The notes: a model not told the origin generated them from the sequence alone. 23,477 bases of DNA from Plakobranchus ocellatus (GCA_019648995.1 BLXT01000588.1:2234964-2258440); one strand, 5' to 3'; counted from the first letter of the stretch, positions 1-10,029 are shown. Numbers and translations: made by a program.

Positions 1-60
<60 letters not shown>
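1..60. repeat. (GA)n microsatellite, cut by the window edge
   Basis: A perfect GA dinucleotide run occupies the first 60 bases and probably continues to the left of the window. No gene or other signal is associated with it. Confidence 0.98.
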
Positions 61-62
<2 letters not shown>

Positions 63-302
63 CTCAGAATGGTAATAACAATATTATCATTTTTGTCTTA
101 ACAAGAAACAACTCAAGCTGGGAGAGAAAAAAAATGCATTAAAAATTCCCTCGCCTTTCAAAATTATTTTGTTTATAATTATAAGCTAAGAGGATGGCCA
201 CTAGAAGGAAAAGCATTCATTTTCAGTTTTCTGGTAGCGATGTGCAATCGTTAGGGAATTAGTATGCCCATTATATACTTATTATACCAATTATAGACAT
301 CT

Positions 303-468
303 CGGGGCTTTAATGGTTCAACGACTAGGGATTTCGCCTAGACATTTGCAGTTTGAGTCCTGTCACTGACATCCTGGCCTGGCCTGGCCTCGCCTGACGG
401 AGGCCTGAAAGCCTGAAATTACCTCGTTGTTGACGTACGGGCTTTATGGACAAAAAACAAACCAAACC
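303..468 (+). mobile_element. Degenerate tRNA-derived SINE, copy 1
   Basis: This is a diverged full-length copy of the SINE family that is best preserved at 7127-7293. The tRNA-like head runs to about 365, with an A-box-like stretch around 312-325 (aatggttcaacgac) and a B-box-like GTTTGAGTCC at 351-360. The shared body follows (cgcctgacggaggcctgaaagcc, about 390-413). The copy ends in the CAAAAAACAAACCAAACC tail. Three tandem GGCCT units at about 375-390 replace the single GGCCT of the best copy, a small local expansion. I see no target-site duplication, in keeping with an old insertion. The minus-strand open frame across it is a by-product. Confidence 0.8.
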
Positions 469-1810
469 TCTACTCACCTCCCCCACCCTCAACTTTTCTT
501 CTCGGATTTTTAATGCAACCCCAAGCAAACAAACAAAAGCATATATCACTTGAATAAGGTCTACACACGAACAATGCTAGACATTGATAATTTGTATTGG
601 CATAAGAGTAATCGGAGAAACAATAGAGGAATTCACAAAAAAAAAAACTAATTAAAAAAAAATACAGTAAAAGAATACAACCACCAACTTTAATTTATTT
701 AATTTGTTCTTATCAGTTTGAGTTGGTCTTTGTTTCATTTCCTTCAACCACCATTGCATTTTCAGGATCTATAAACTTATTTATATGTTTCTGTGAGTGC
801 GGTATTTGTACATATTTTTTCAATGTTTAAAACAAAATAATTACATTGGCTAGGGAAAAGGTTGCTTGAAGCGCACAATTCATTACTTGACCTCTTGCCA
901 AAGCAAGCTTTTTTTCAACAATTATTACATTTTTCGAACACCAATCCTTGATATTTAATCAAACTCAAAGATTTTTAGTTGAATATTGTTATATACGCTT
1001 TATAATGTGGAATAACTGTTTTTGGCTTTTCATTCATTACATATGTACATTATTGTAATAACTATTTGACGATTTATTGACGAAAACGCATGCTTCTGTC
1101 CACACATACAAATAATTTGTCGCGCAGAAAACAAAGGGAATTACTTCTTGTATTTAGGATTAACAAAATCAAATAAAATGTAATCAAAAGTCTGAAGCTA
1201 CTGTTATAATCTCATGCTAATATAAACAGATGAAGCAAGATTTATAAATTGCTCTTTATTGGTAATTTCTGTGCCTTCATCTATAATAACAAAGGCATGG
1301 ACTAGTCTATTTCAAAATCAGCAGTGACTATGACATTGCTTACTAGATCTTGAATTTCTCAATAGGGGATAAACTAGATTAACACTATTGGAGCGCGATC
1401 GTGTAAGCCTCTGTTGTCATTGGTGAGAAAGTAATTTTTTTTTTAATCTAAAAACGTAAATACTGAGACCTTAACTTTCAAAATATATTAAAATCTTACA
1501 AAAATCATTTTCAGTAGTAATTTTAAGTCATGCTTTATAATGACTTTATTTCATGAGCCGAAAAAGGGATGAATTGTTTAATACTCAATATTTAGTCGAC
1601 ATTTCATAAAAATACAGATGTTACAAAATTTGCACTACAAAATATCATCTCCTGATGTTTACATATAGTGGAAAAAAATCATTAACGAGCTGATTGCTTG
1701 ATGATATTTAAATAGCGCTATTGCTTTTATACTCTATTTTAGCAAATTACTCGCATTTTGAAAAACAAATTTTTTTGTACGATATATTAATACAACGCAA
1801 AGTGAAAATT
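469..1810. other. Anonymous AT-rich DNA
   Basis: About 1.3 kb of AT-rich sequence with poly-A and poly-T runs. No coding similarity, RNA gene or repeat stood out on either strand. Confidence 0.6.
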
Positions 1811-1990
1811 CCAGCTCCCAAGCTCAATCGGTCAACTATACATGATGTTCCTGCCTCAAACCTGAGAATATGGCCTTGATCCCTGATTAAGTTCTGCACT
1901 CATCAAAAGATTTCTCCAGCAAAAATTAAAAAAGCGGCCTCGCAGCACACTATGATGCCACTAAGGGCCGAGTCCTCTACCTGAAAGGTA
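1811..1990 (+). mobile_element. Candidate SINE of a second type (tRNA-like head)
   Basis: The segment has a tRNA-like promoter pair. AGCTCAATCGGTCAAC at 1821-1836 resembles the D-arm/A-box of an ordinary tRNA. GGCCTTGATCCCTG at 1872-1885 resembles a B box. A relatively GC-rich body follows around 1934-1988, including gcggcctcgcagcacac and agggccgagtcctctacctg, and stands out from its AT-rich surroundings. The body does not match the main SINE family of this window. It is probably a diverged element of another tRNA-derived family. Only one copy is present here, so its limits are uncertain. Confidence 0.4.
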
Positions 1991-2315
1991 ATTTTGTTAA
2001 TTGCATTTTAAATTACAGATCCATGAGGTCTTAGAACCGCCTTGATGAAACAATTACACGCCTTATTAGAAAAAGAAAGAAAAAAATTAACCAAGGAAAA
2101 AAATTAGGTGCTGAATTTTGAGCGCAAAACCTGAATTTATTTTCAGATTTGAACTTGTTTCAGATGACACATTTTTGTTACATCCCAAAGAGCTTTTCAT
2201 AAAGCAGTGATAAAGAAACGACACTGAACACTTATTTTTCATTCATTCTATTTTTCTTCCTTCGCGTGGACAACAGCTTTTGTCTTAACATCAATTTCTC
2301 TCTCTTTAATATCAG
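1991..2315. other. Anonymous AT-rich DNA ending in a splice-acceptor-like tract
   Basis: Nothing gene-like is seen. The last 25 bases (ttctctctctttaatatcag, AG at 2314-2315) form a good polypyrimidine tract plus AG, which matters for the open frame that follows. Confidence 0.5.
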
Positions 2316-2693
2316 TACAAAGCCAACGCTAGAGCGAGATCTTATTTGGAGAACGCATCAGATATACACACACAGTGGCTAAAACGAAATTTCATGAGGA
2401 CTTTCTACATTGTTTCCTGTTCTTGCTCGAAATTATTTGGAGACCGTTATACTTATTACCATTCCATAAGTAAATTGCATCCCCTTCTTTCTTCATTCAC
2501 GTGTCTACGTGCACAACTGGTGATCAGTCATCAAGTCGTATTTATCAAAAGTTTTTTTCATCCACTTATTTGTCTAAGTTTACTTATCACTTCCAAGTGG
2601 CCTGTATTTATGTATAAAATACAGCTAGGCCAACAAGTAAACGAACAAGGTAATCTAAAACAGTATGCAACTGAGATACATGAAAATTGGCAG
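2316..2693 (+). CDS. Candidate internal exon, unrecognised product
   Basis: The frame is open for 126 codons (378 bases, a multiple of three) between a strong acceptor (polypyrimidine tract plus CAG ending at 2315) and a strong donor (CAG|GTAGGT at 2691-2699). Both boundaries are phase 0. No ATG-initiated gene is implied, since the frame runs straight through from the acceptor. The predicted product starts YKANARARSYLENASDI and has a Cys/Ser/Phe/Leu-rich hydrophobic middle at about residues 45-95. I recognise no domain. The hydrophobic, AT-driven composition could equally arise by chance, and no second exon was identified nearby. I treat it as a hypothesis rather than a gene. Confidence 0.18.
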
Positions 2694-3055
2694 GTAGGTG
2701 CATAAAACGTGAAGTTGGGAACACGGGCATTAATTTTTTTTTTAATTTAAAGAAGCATTCATTTTTTTTTTATTTAAAAAGGAGGAAATAGACATTTTAA
2801 TAACCGTCAGCGACTGAAACCGGAACAACTTTCAGGATTTTTAGTTGCGTGTGTTTTTCTCTTCTTTTTTTTTTTGCTCGACCTCTTCAATTATATTTTA
2901 GCCTAGCGCAAATATTAATAGATACGGGAATATCTCGGCATCTCATTTCATTTCATTATGGCGCGCCTGGTTTTTAGATCTAGATTCTAGGTTTCACTTA
3001 GATCTAAATGTTAAAGCGGCATTTCATGTCGATATTTGTATAATTTGCATTATAC
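2694..3055. other. Anonymous AT-rich DNA
   Basis: Several T- and A-homopolymers. A near-palindromic patch with repeated AGATCTA around 2976-3006 is the only structure noticed. No gene is seen. Confidence 0.5.
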
Positions 3056-3056
3056 A

Positions 3057-3072
3057 TACACACACACACACA

Positions 3073-3119
<47 letters not shown>

Positions 3120-3140
3120 CCCTCTCTCTTTCTTTCCTCT
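3057..3140. repeat. Compound (CA)n-(CT)n microsatellite
   Basis: A short CA run (3057-3075) passes directly into an interrupted CT run (to about 3117) and then a C/T-rich tail with a CCCCCC tract. The plus strand is almost pure pyrimidine from 3075 to 3138. Confidence 0.95.
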
Positions 3141-4142
3141 GAATAACGTTGCGGTTCCAGTCACACTTTCGTAGAACAGGTAATACACGACTAGTTTACA
3201 CACTTCTGCGAACCTGATTTACGATTTACAAATTTTTACAGCCTTTTCCACAGTTTTCCTCCAATTGAAATGAATGCTTAACCTTAATATGCACTAATCA
3301 TATTAAGATTATTAAAAAAATCTGCTGTAGTCATCTTGGCATCGAAGGCATATTAGTTTTCGCGACACACATGGATTTTAAATTAAAAACAAAAGCTTCA
3401 GAAAACAAACACAAATTCCACTGAATTTTGTCACAGTGCAAGAAGGGAAAGAATATTTTTTAAAACTTTATTGTTTTGAAAAAAATGATTTAAACAATGC
3501 AACGTTCTTTTATTTCTAACCTTCTTCTATTTTCACTTTCTTCCCGTAATATTGTTTTCTTAAATGTAAGATACGTTTCATATGGCTCACATTTTTTTTT
3601 ATAACTAATTAAGCTCTCACGCCGTACTTTTCTTTGTCTCCTTGTAGCTGTTGAGTGTTACGATTTAGTGTAACTTTCATGCAAATGATCGTTAAGGCCC
3701 CTCTCTTAAGTTTATTTCTTGTCTTCTTTGACATTGTTGTCAATTGATATTTCGTCGTATAATAAGGTAAACCATCAAAAGTTAAATGCTTAAAGGAAAC
3801 ACACGACATGATATATTTTAGATGGCATTTAGTAATAAAACAAGCCGGGTAGCTGGGACTTGTACTGCGACGTCACAGCAGCCTGTGTTTGGCCTATACC
3901 TAGAGTAGGCCATGAGTCAACGTCCAGTTCATCTAAAAAATAAGATTCGAGCTAACCTATTTGCTGACCACTCATAGCATACCAGAGATAGAGTTTATGC
4001 GGTTTGTAGTGACTGTTTTAATAATTTCCGTAAACAATCTGAATATTTAAATAACTTATTACAAGAGGCTTTCTAAGATTTTCATGAGTTATTCGGCCCA
4101 GAATGATTGAATTCTTGAAACTCTATAATTGCAGGTTTCTAA
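3141..4142. other. Anonymous AT-rich DNA
   Basis: No coding or RNA gene is recognised. The only local structure is an imperfect inverted repeat around 3890-3912 (ggcctatacctagagtaggcc). The minus-strand open frame at 3609-3809 has no recognisable features. Confidence 0.5.
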
Positions 4143-4297
4143 GTTTGTTGTTGAGTACAGCTAGTCAACAACAGGTTAATATCAAGTTTCGAGCCTTAAG
4201 CCAGGCCAGGGCGCCAGTGGCTGGACTCGAGCCTGCGACAGAAGGGTCCCTGCAGATCTCAGGACGCTAGCTTCTAGGACACATTTGCCAACACGAG
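4143..4297 (-). mobile_element. tRNA-derived SINE, copy 2
   Basis: Read on the minus strand this matches the family well. The anticodon-stem region CCTGAGATCTGCAGGG and the following acccttctgtcgcagg are identical to the copy at 7127-7293. A CTCGAGTCC B-box equivalent follows, then ggcgccctggcctgg. The body degrades into a recognisable 3' part (cctgttgttgactagctgtac) before an AAC-rich tail. The A-box region around 4270-4297 is more diverged. It is the only copy in this orientation in the window. Confidence 0.85.
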
Positions 4298-4913
4298 GTT
4301 TAGAACTCAACTAATGGCCAATAGGCAATGGTAGCAACAGCAACCTTATAAGGTTAACAGAGAACAGATTTGAGTGGAAGGAAATGTTCGCCAATATCTG
4401 TTCCAGACAGGGAACCGAAAGAAAAAGAAGTTGCTAATAATACTATCATTTTTAAAATTAAAAATAGAGATGATCCGTACAGCCCTCCCCCCCTCCATAA
4501 AAAAAGCACACTACAAACATCAGCTTTACACTTGTCTCAGACAAGTTAAGCATTATAATCGGAATATTTCCGTATTGAGATTTTAAACACCAGGCATTTC
4601 TCCAATTCTGTAGCCTTGTATGTGTACCACAACTTCATCATACAATGCAATTGTCGTCCAGATTTAAGCTGCGCCGTTAGGAGAACGTAGGCAAAACTCT
4701 AGAGAAGCTTTACGGCCGTTCAATACAGCTTGGTCTTTCATCTTCACTAGACGCCAATTTCCTTATAAATAGAAATGTTTATCCTGACGCTGAACAAAGC
4801 CCACGGTAAAGAATGACATGTAATATTCGATTTCATGTAACATTTCTGCCTTTTCACATGAAAATTTTCGCATAAAAAGACACATCATTATAGATGTGAG
4901 TTCTTGATCAGCA
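4298..4913. other. Anonymous AT-rich DNA
   Basis: No gene is seen. A plus-strand frame open at 4374-4586 encodes a Lys/Arg-rich peptide with no recognisable feature and is most likely random. Confidence 0.5.
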
Positions 4914-4917
4914 AAAA

Positions 4918-4956
<39 letters not shown>

Positions 4957-5014
4957 ATATGTAAATAAATAAATAAATAAATAAAGTAAAATAAAATGAA
5001 ATAAAATAAAATAA
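4914..5014. repeat. (AAAT)n array with degenerate (AAAAT) edge
   Basis: Tetranucleotide ATAA units run from about 4914 to 4985 with one interruption (ATGTAA near 4959). They then drift into AAAAT/GAAAT units to about 5014. Confidence 0.95.
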
Positions 5015-5020
5015 TAATTT

Positions 5021-6929
5021 TGTTGAATTGCTTCAAAAGATGCTTACAACAAATTTCGGTACACATACACTCGACGCAACCAGATTAACTTTAAATGCAG
5101 CCCAAGGTAGATAATGAGTAGAATCTTTTATGCAGTGTATGTTATAACTAAGAGGATAACTATTCTACTTACTGTGTAATCTTTAAAAACTAGCCCAACT
5201 TGTTTCAGTATAGACTTCTATCGGGACCCACTCCTAATATGAACCAAGAGTTCTTTTTTTCAGCCCATGAGAGCACATAACGTTGAAAATAAGACTTTAA
5301 AAAAATTGGTGTAAAAACAACTTTTCTTCAGGTTGAAAGAATCCCTAATTAAGACTTGTGAACTGTGACAGGAAAGAAAGGCGGAGAGGACAACTGGTGT
5401 CTTGCTTTCATTGCCCCGGCTGCCGTTCTCAGGCCTGTGCCAACTTCGCATAGCTAAGAACAACAACAACAAAAAAAGAATACGAATGTTTCTCGCAAAT
5501 GCTTTTCCCGATTTACCAGCTTTTTATATTGCCGCCCGAAAGGAATGCGGTCCAAATTTTTCGATTTTAAAAATTTTATTACTATAATCGGCAAAGCAAG
5601 GCGCATCTTATGGTGCATATCCTAAGTGGCTTACTTGAAAAGTAAAAAAAAAAAATATGTATAGAAGTTTTTAGGCGTAAGTTTTAAGTATTCAGTTAAA
5701 CTTGGAAGAAAATAGTTGGAAATAGATCTAGAGATACGCCAAACGTATTAATTTTAACTGAGCAGTTGCGGCAGGAATACAGTCGTGAGTTCGCACACGA
5801 CTCTACAGTAGTTAAAATTGTGTTAAACAACCACTGGCTCGGGTTATATTTTTAGACACCACTCATTTACTCCAGAAAAGTATCAAAAGAAAATACATAG
5901 TGAGAGATATCACAATCTTTTACCGCTACTGCTAGTTTTCTAAATTCTAAAATCTTTAACGAGTGTCAGCTCACCTTTAATTTTTCAGTTATGAATTGTT
6001 TAGATTTATTTATAAAGTTGGGGAAGAGGCGGAAAACCTTCGTCTGAGTTTTGAAAATATTTGATAAACCGATTCTTTTTCGTGATGATGTTTTAAAAGT
6101 GCAATAAACGAGCTTCCTTCAATTTTTACCTGGCTTGTACTTGAACTAAACAAAGATAGGTACACAATTAATATCTGTTATTTCAAATATTTCAATTTAT
6201 ATGTGGCTATATGATAAGCCCTAGTACTCAAGTCTTCATTGATTTAAGAAGTCTAGATCTAAAGTACATCGAAGATGACTTTTTTTTTTAGCCTAAAGTG
6301 TTTTACATACATAATGATTATTGTGAAGTGGACAGAGCATTCTATTTGAAAATTCCGATAATTCCTGTGATTGTATAAGGGCCTATTACTCAACCTTTGA
6401 ATCGAATCATTATAACAGAGAAGAAAATAATTAATGCCTCATACAAGGTCTGTGTATTTAGGCTTAAAAAACGGTATTGGCTGTAATATGATATACAATT
6501 AAAAGTAACAGTGGTTGTGTATTTATAAAGACCCAATTAAAGACTCATTTTTAAAATGTTATCTGAAGGCTTCATTCCTTGATTCAAGTCTATCCTAAAC
6601 CATACACAGATTTTAGATCTTCATAGCTACTATATTCCAAGACTTACCTAAAAACTAACCCAATATATGTCCAAACCGTTTGTATAAAATTTACCCTGAC
6701 AATGATCCTTTTTTTGCAATATTGCTACTCTGACAACAGTGATACATTATTTAGAAACTTAAAATTTGTTCGCTGTCTTTCCTCAAGCGGGGTTCACTTC
6801 AGAGTGATCACTTCAACATCTACATGGTCATATCAAAATAGCAATACCAAACCAGTAGGGCAAGTAATGTGAGATCGCGCGTTGCAAAACTGCTGCATTC
6901 AGAACAGTAAAAAAAGTGCTTCAAAAAAG
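5021..6929. other. Anonymous AT-rich DNA
   Basis: Nearly 1.9 kb without a recognisable gene or repeat. Short overlapping open frames on both strands around 5260-5587 have no known motif. I see nothing else to annotate. Confidence 0.5.
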
Positions 6930-7054
6930 ACAGTTACATTTAAGCGTCTGCATTTCCAACAGGTGAAACATGCCTGATTCCATGACTCCGAGAAACTGTA
7001 TCTTGATATTTTGGATTTACTGTTTTTAATAATATTCATGAACTGAATGAATAA

Positions 7055-7121
<67 letters not shown>
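7055..7121. repeat. (CAT)n/(ATC)n microsatellite
   Basis: About 22 uninterrupted CAT units. The equivalent site of the second duplicate (about 7707-7721) has only about five units, so this tract expanded after, or contracted in, one copy. In the reading direction of the downstream pseudogene the repeat would be a serine (TCA) run. On the opposite strand it produces a meaningless poly-methionine frame. Confidence 0.98.
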
Positions 7122-7126
7122 TTTTC
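7113..7126. repeat. 5' target-site duplication of SINE
   Basis: ATCATCATCTTTTC at this position is repeated exactly at 7294-7307, on the other side of the SINE. Confidence 0.93.
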
Positions 7127-7137
7127 GAGGGCGTCGG

Positions 7138-7148
7138 TGGCACAGTGG
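7138..7148 (+). promoter_or_regulatory. RNA polymerase III A box of the SINE
   Basis: TGGCACAGTGG fits the internal A-box pattern TRGYNNARNGG of tRNA genes. It lies 11 bases into the element. Confidence 0.85.
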
Positions 7149-7191
7149 CTAACGAGTCCGCCCTGAGATCTGCAGGGACCCTTCTGTCGCA

Positions 7192-7202
7192 GGTTCGAGC
7201 CC
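7192..7202 (+). promoter_or_regulatory. RNA polymerase III B box of the SINE
   Basis: GGTTCGAGCCC fits the B-box consensus GGTTCGANNCC exactly. With the A box it makes an apparently intact internal promoter. No early TTTT terminator lies inside the element before its A-rich tail. Confidence 0.9.
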
Positions 7203-7293
7203 CGCCATCGGCGCCCTGGCCTGACGGAGGGCCTGAAAGCCTGAGATCACCTTGCTGTGGACTGGCTATATACAAAAAATTAAACAAATAAAA

Positions 7294-7307
7294 ATCATCA
7301 TCTTTTC
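7294..7307. repeat. 3' target-site duplication of SINE
   Basis: Exact copy of the 14 bases at 7113-7126. It marks the 3' end of the insertion, directly after the A-rich tail. Confidence 0.93.
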
Positions 7308-7549
7308 CGTTTTCAGGCTCCTAACGAATATCAGCCGCATCATCACTGTCCATAATTAGCAACACTGTCTTTATGAAGATTATAGCCTTGATGTGCTTAG
7401 ATGTCAATATCATGATCTTCTAAACTGTTGACCTGCAAATAGATACATGCATTCATTATCACTAATATCCAAAGAGCTTCGAACTTCAGTCAAAGAAAAC
7501 CAAGAGGCACTTTGATATTATTATAGATTGACTTCCATTAAGATGAAAG

Positions 7550-7990
7550 TATCTGTATTTGCACCTAAGCCTCTGTAATGGCACTTATTGCACCAAGTGA
7601 AACATGCTAGATTCTTGGGCTCTGAGAAAGTGAGAAACTGTATCTTGACATTTATGATTTAATCTATTTTCAATTTTATCTGCATGGAATTAAAGCATAG
7701 AATCACATCATCATCATCATCGTTATTCACATCACCATCATTACATTTTCAATCTCCTAACGGATATCAACCTCATCATCACTGTCCATATCAGCAATAT
7801 CTTCCTTATGAACATTATAACCCTGGTGTGCTTAGATGTCAATGTCAGGACATACAATGAGATGCAAGTATTTACTATCACCGGTATCCAGTGAGTCCTT
7901 TTCTTCAATCAAAGGAAACCAAGAGGAACTTTGATATCAAAGGAAACTTTGCGATTGATTCCCACGATGAGGCATTTGAAGTTGAAAGTC
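7550..7990 (+). repeat. Tandem duplication, copy B (SINE-free)
   Basis: This is the second duplicate, matching 6930-7549 in the same order and orientation, with many substitutions and small indels. It preserves the empty SINE site: the short ATC run at about 7707-7721 goes directly into ttcacatcaccatcattac and then ttttcaatctcctaacgg. It also overlaps the 5' part of the ghost reading frame described at 7663-8980. Confidence 0.85.
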
Positions 7991-8980
7991 ACTTATGGAA
8001 AGTATAACTTAAAAGAAGAATCATATTGCAACAGAGGGCACTTGTTCAAACACTTCTCATTAAAGATTCTTTTGCTGCTAACCCTACTCTTAAACCTGTG
8101 GAAAAAAAATGGAATATCAGAAAAAGAAGTAAACATGTTGAAGAGTGGCAAGACAATGAAAGAAAATGTAAGAGAAACCTTGGACAATAATATGTCAACT
8201 GTAATGTAAACCTGGTTGTGGCTTTAATTTCAGGTAGACGTGCATGTCAGTCATAGCAGACAAAGAGAGATCTACAATTTTTCACAACGCTTCGATGTGA
8301 GCTCATAGCGCAAAAAAAGAAAATACATCTGTAAGTTGTTGAGAGGTAACACTGCAAGACCGCTCAGGTTGATCCCATATCCAGGAATATATACTTTCAG
8401 CCTGCATGGAGAGGATAAAGGTCTCAAAGTGTGCAAAATGATATTATTTGGACATAGTTCATACCGCCAAAGACATGTTTGGCTATTATTTATAAGAAGA
8501 TAGGTTGGGAAGTATATTGCATCAAAAAGCGTGCTAAAAATTCAAAAGAGATAATTCGTCTGAGAGGAAAGAAATTAAGAAAACAAAACAAGTAGTGGTT
8601 AACCACTATACCAGAAAAGACAACTCGTGGTAATGCCCAGAGAGCTCATTACGCCTGCATAGAATGTGTAAAACGTATGTTGACCGTGTTGCAATGACAG
8701 ATTGTGACAAACCAGCATCAGATATGTATTGAGCAGAGATTTCAATATTGCTTTTCACAAAAGAACGAAGGATAGATGACAATGTCTGTGTCGCGAAGGA
8801 CATTCACAGGTCATTAGTGATGAACACACATTACACATCCAACTGTCAGGAGACAAGTCGCTTATTCAAATCTGACATAAAGCAAAAATCAAAATAGATT
8901 TATAATATGACAACAGCTGCCTTCACCGTGTAGGAAATTATGCCTTTCAGTTGCAAATAAAGCCTTTATGATAAAAGGTA
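7663..8980 (+). pseudogene. Decayed gene of a multi-copy, probably transposon-derived protein family
   Basis: One frame can be followed from 7663 to about 8253, broken only by stops at 7858, 8005 and 8188. It shows a Ser run, a His/Tyr/Pro/Gln-rich segment (QPHHHCPYQQYLPYEHY, from about 7768) and a basic segment RKRSKHVEEWQ...RKCKRNLGQ.YVN (8119-8200). The frame then shifts: QREIYNFSQRF (8261-8293), RKKRKYICKLL (about 8312-8344) and YTFSLHGEDKGLKVCKM (about 8390-8440). A second shift gives HYTRKDNS (8604-8627), HRMCKTYVDRV and KPASDMY (to 8729). A third gives DFNIAFHKRTKDR (8738-8776) followed by a Cys-x-Cys. QQLPSP follows near 8910. This order (basic W/RN/G-Y motif, QR-I--F, VCK, HY-RKD-S, MY--Y, KP-S--Y, FN-AFH-PKKD-C) is, from memory, that of long 'uncharacterized' proteins repeated in arthropod, cnidarian, mollusc and fish genomes. 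Product function is unknown; a DDE-type transposon origin is only my suspicion. Confidence 0.68.
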
Positions 8981-9944
8981 GCTTATTGTCTTTAAACATT
9001 TGGTCTGAGTTGAGATCTTAAGAGGCTTACGTGAGATAGTCTCATTTTCCTAAAGCTATAAGAATCACCTAAAAAAGCAGTGAATTAAGAAAAGTGGTTT
9101 GTTTTTGGACAATTTTAGTGGCCAAAATCGTAGCAAAAAAAAAAAAAAACCAACTTGTGACTATGCTTTGGTTTGCCCTTAATTAATATGGTTTTCAAAA
9201 GATGGAGCTCATATTTATGTCACATATTACTCCCACAATAGCATGCATTCCACACTTGAGATAAGCAATAGGAATGTGCGCGTGTACATGAAAATACAAT
9301 GAACTCAGCTTTATTGCAAAACGCAAAAGTCCTTCCTATGCCGCAGAAGATTTCAGCGTGGCATATTTTTTGTTTTTTATAACAATTTCAAGCCTTTTGA
9401 AAAACTTAAACACTTAATTCTGGGAACAGATCAAAATTGAAAGATTTAGACTTTCAGGCGACATATGAATTACTATGGAGATTTATTATGACTGCATACA
9501 AAGCTTTGGGAAGCTGAATTTTTATGTCGAGAGTAAGAGTCACACACCAATGCAAGATGTTAGCTTATTTATCTCCTAAGCTTGAGAATGTGTCGCACAA
9601 AACTCTACCTTCTAAGAGAGGACAAGTACTTTGACTTAATTCAACTCGAGACACCAAAATTATTCCTCATCTTTATCATGCTATTTTTTTTTTTTTTTTA
9701 GAAATGTAACATTTAACATGTACAAATCATATAAGACTTTAATTTAGCTGTTCAGATAACCACACTGTCTTAAAAATCTGATTAGTTAAGTTGAAGAGAG
9801 GATGTCTGTCAATTCAAAATTTTGGAAGTCCGTAGCGATTCTAACGTGCAAATGAAAGTATGCTATCATTTATTTAAAAATCTTAAAGTGTTTTATCTGC
9901 TGAATGTCAAAGTTAAATTACAAGCATGCCCAGCTCGGTGCACT
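8981..9944. other. Anonymous AT-rich DNA
   Basis: No gene is recognised. Poly-A at about 9136-9150 and poly-T at about 9685-9700 are the only simple repeats. Confidence 0.5.
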
Positions 9945-9949
9945 TCAAA

Positions 9950-10008
<59 letters not shown>

Positions 10009-10029
10009 CAGAGAGAAATGAAGTTAGGG

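Larger units (their letters stand above)
7127..7293 (+). mobile_element. tRNA-derived SINE, best-preserved copy (copy 3)
   Basis: This 167-bp non-autonomous retroposon is bounded by perfect 14-bp target-site duplications. The head looks like a tRNA. It has a TGGCACAGTGG A box at 7138-7148, a perfect 5-bp anticodon-type stem CCCTG/CAGGG (7161-7165 with 7173-7177) enclosing a 7-nt loop, a variable region of about 11 nt, and a GGTTCGAGCCC B box (7192-7202) in a T-arm with one mismatch. GGGCGTC at 7129-7135 can pair with GGCGCCC near 7210-7216 as an acceptor-like stem. The long variable region and GTGGC..AGTGG box suggest a class II (Ser/Leu-type) tRNA ancestor, which is an inference. The body (ctggcctgacggagggcc onwards) ends TGGCTATATACAAAAAA and an A-rich tail. 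Mobilisation would need a partner LINE. Confidence 0.93.
6930..7549 (+). repeat. Tandem duplication, copy A (interrupted by a SINE)
   Basis: This stretch is a diverged copy of the block that follows it at 7550-7990. Shared landmarks in order are: AAGC(G/C)TCTG, gtgaaacatgc..gattc, gagaaactgtatcttga, the ATC/CAT microsatellite, ctcctaacg.atatca.cc, catcatcactgtccat, ttatgaa.attata, gtgcttagatgtcaat, and accaagagg.actttgatat. Copy A carries a much longer (CAT)n tract and the SINE at 7127-7293, which copy B lacks. Without these the unit is roughly 0.4 kb. Copies A and B lie end to end. Confidence 0.85.

Noticed and set aside
6899..7120. Minus-strand frame starting with about 22 methionines
   Set aside because: It is a direct translation of the (CAT)n microsatellite running into duplicated flank. 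No protein begins this way and the paralogous copy has stops.
7055..7740. CRISPR-like or regularly spaced repeat array
   Set aside because: The repeats are a contiguous trinucleotide microsatellite and a two-copy duplication, with no regular repeat-spacer structure in an animal-type genome.
7700..7860. Minus-strand acidic reading (YNVHKEDIADMDSDDEVDI)
   Set aside because: It looked like an acidic nuclear-protein segment, but the plus-strand frame over the same bases is longer and continuous with the family motifs downstream, so the acidic reading is its antisense.
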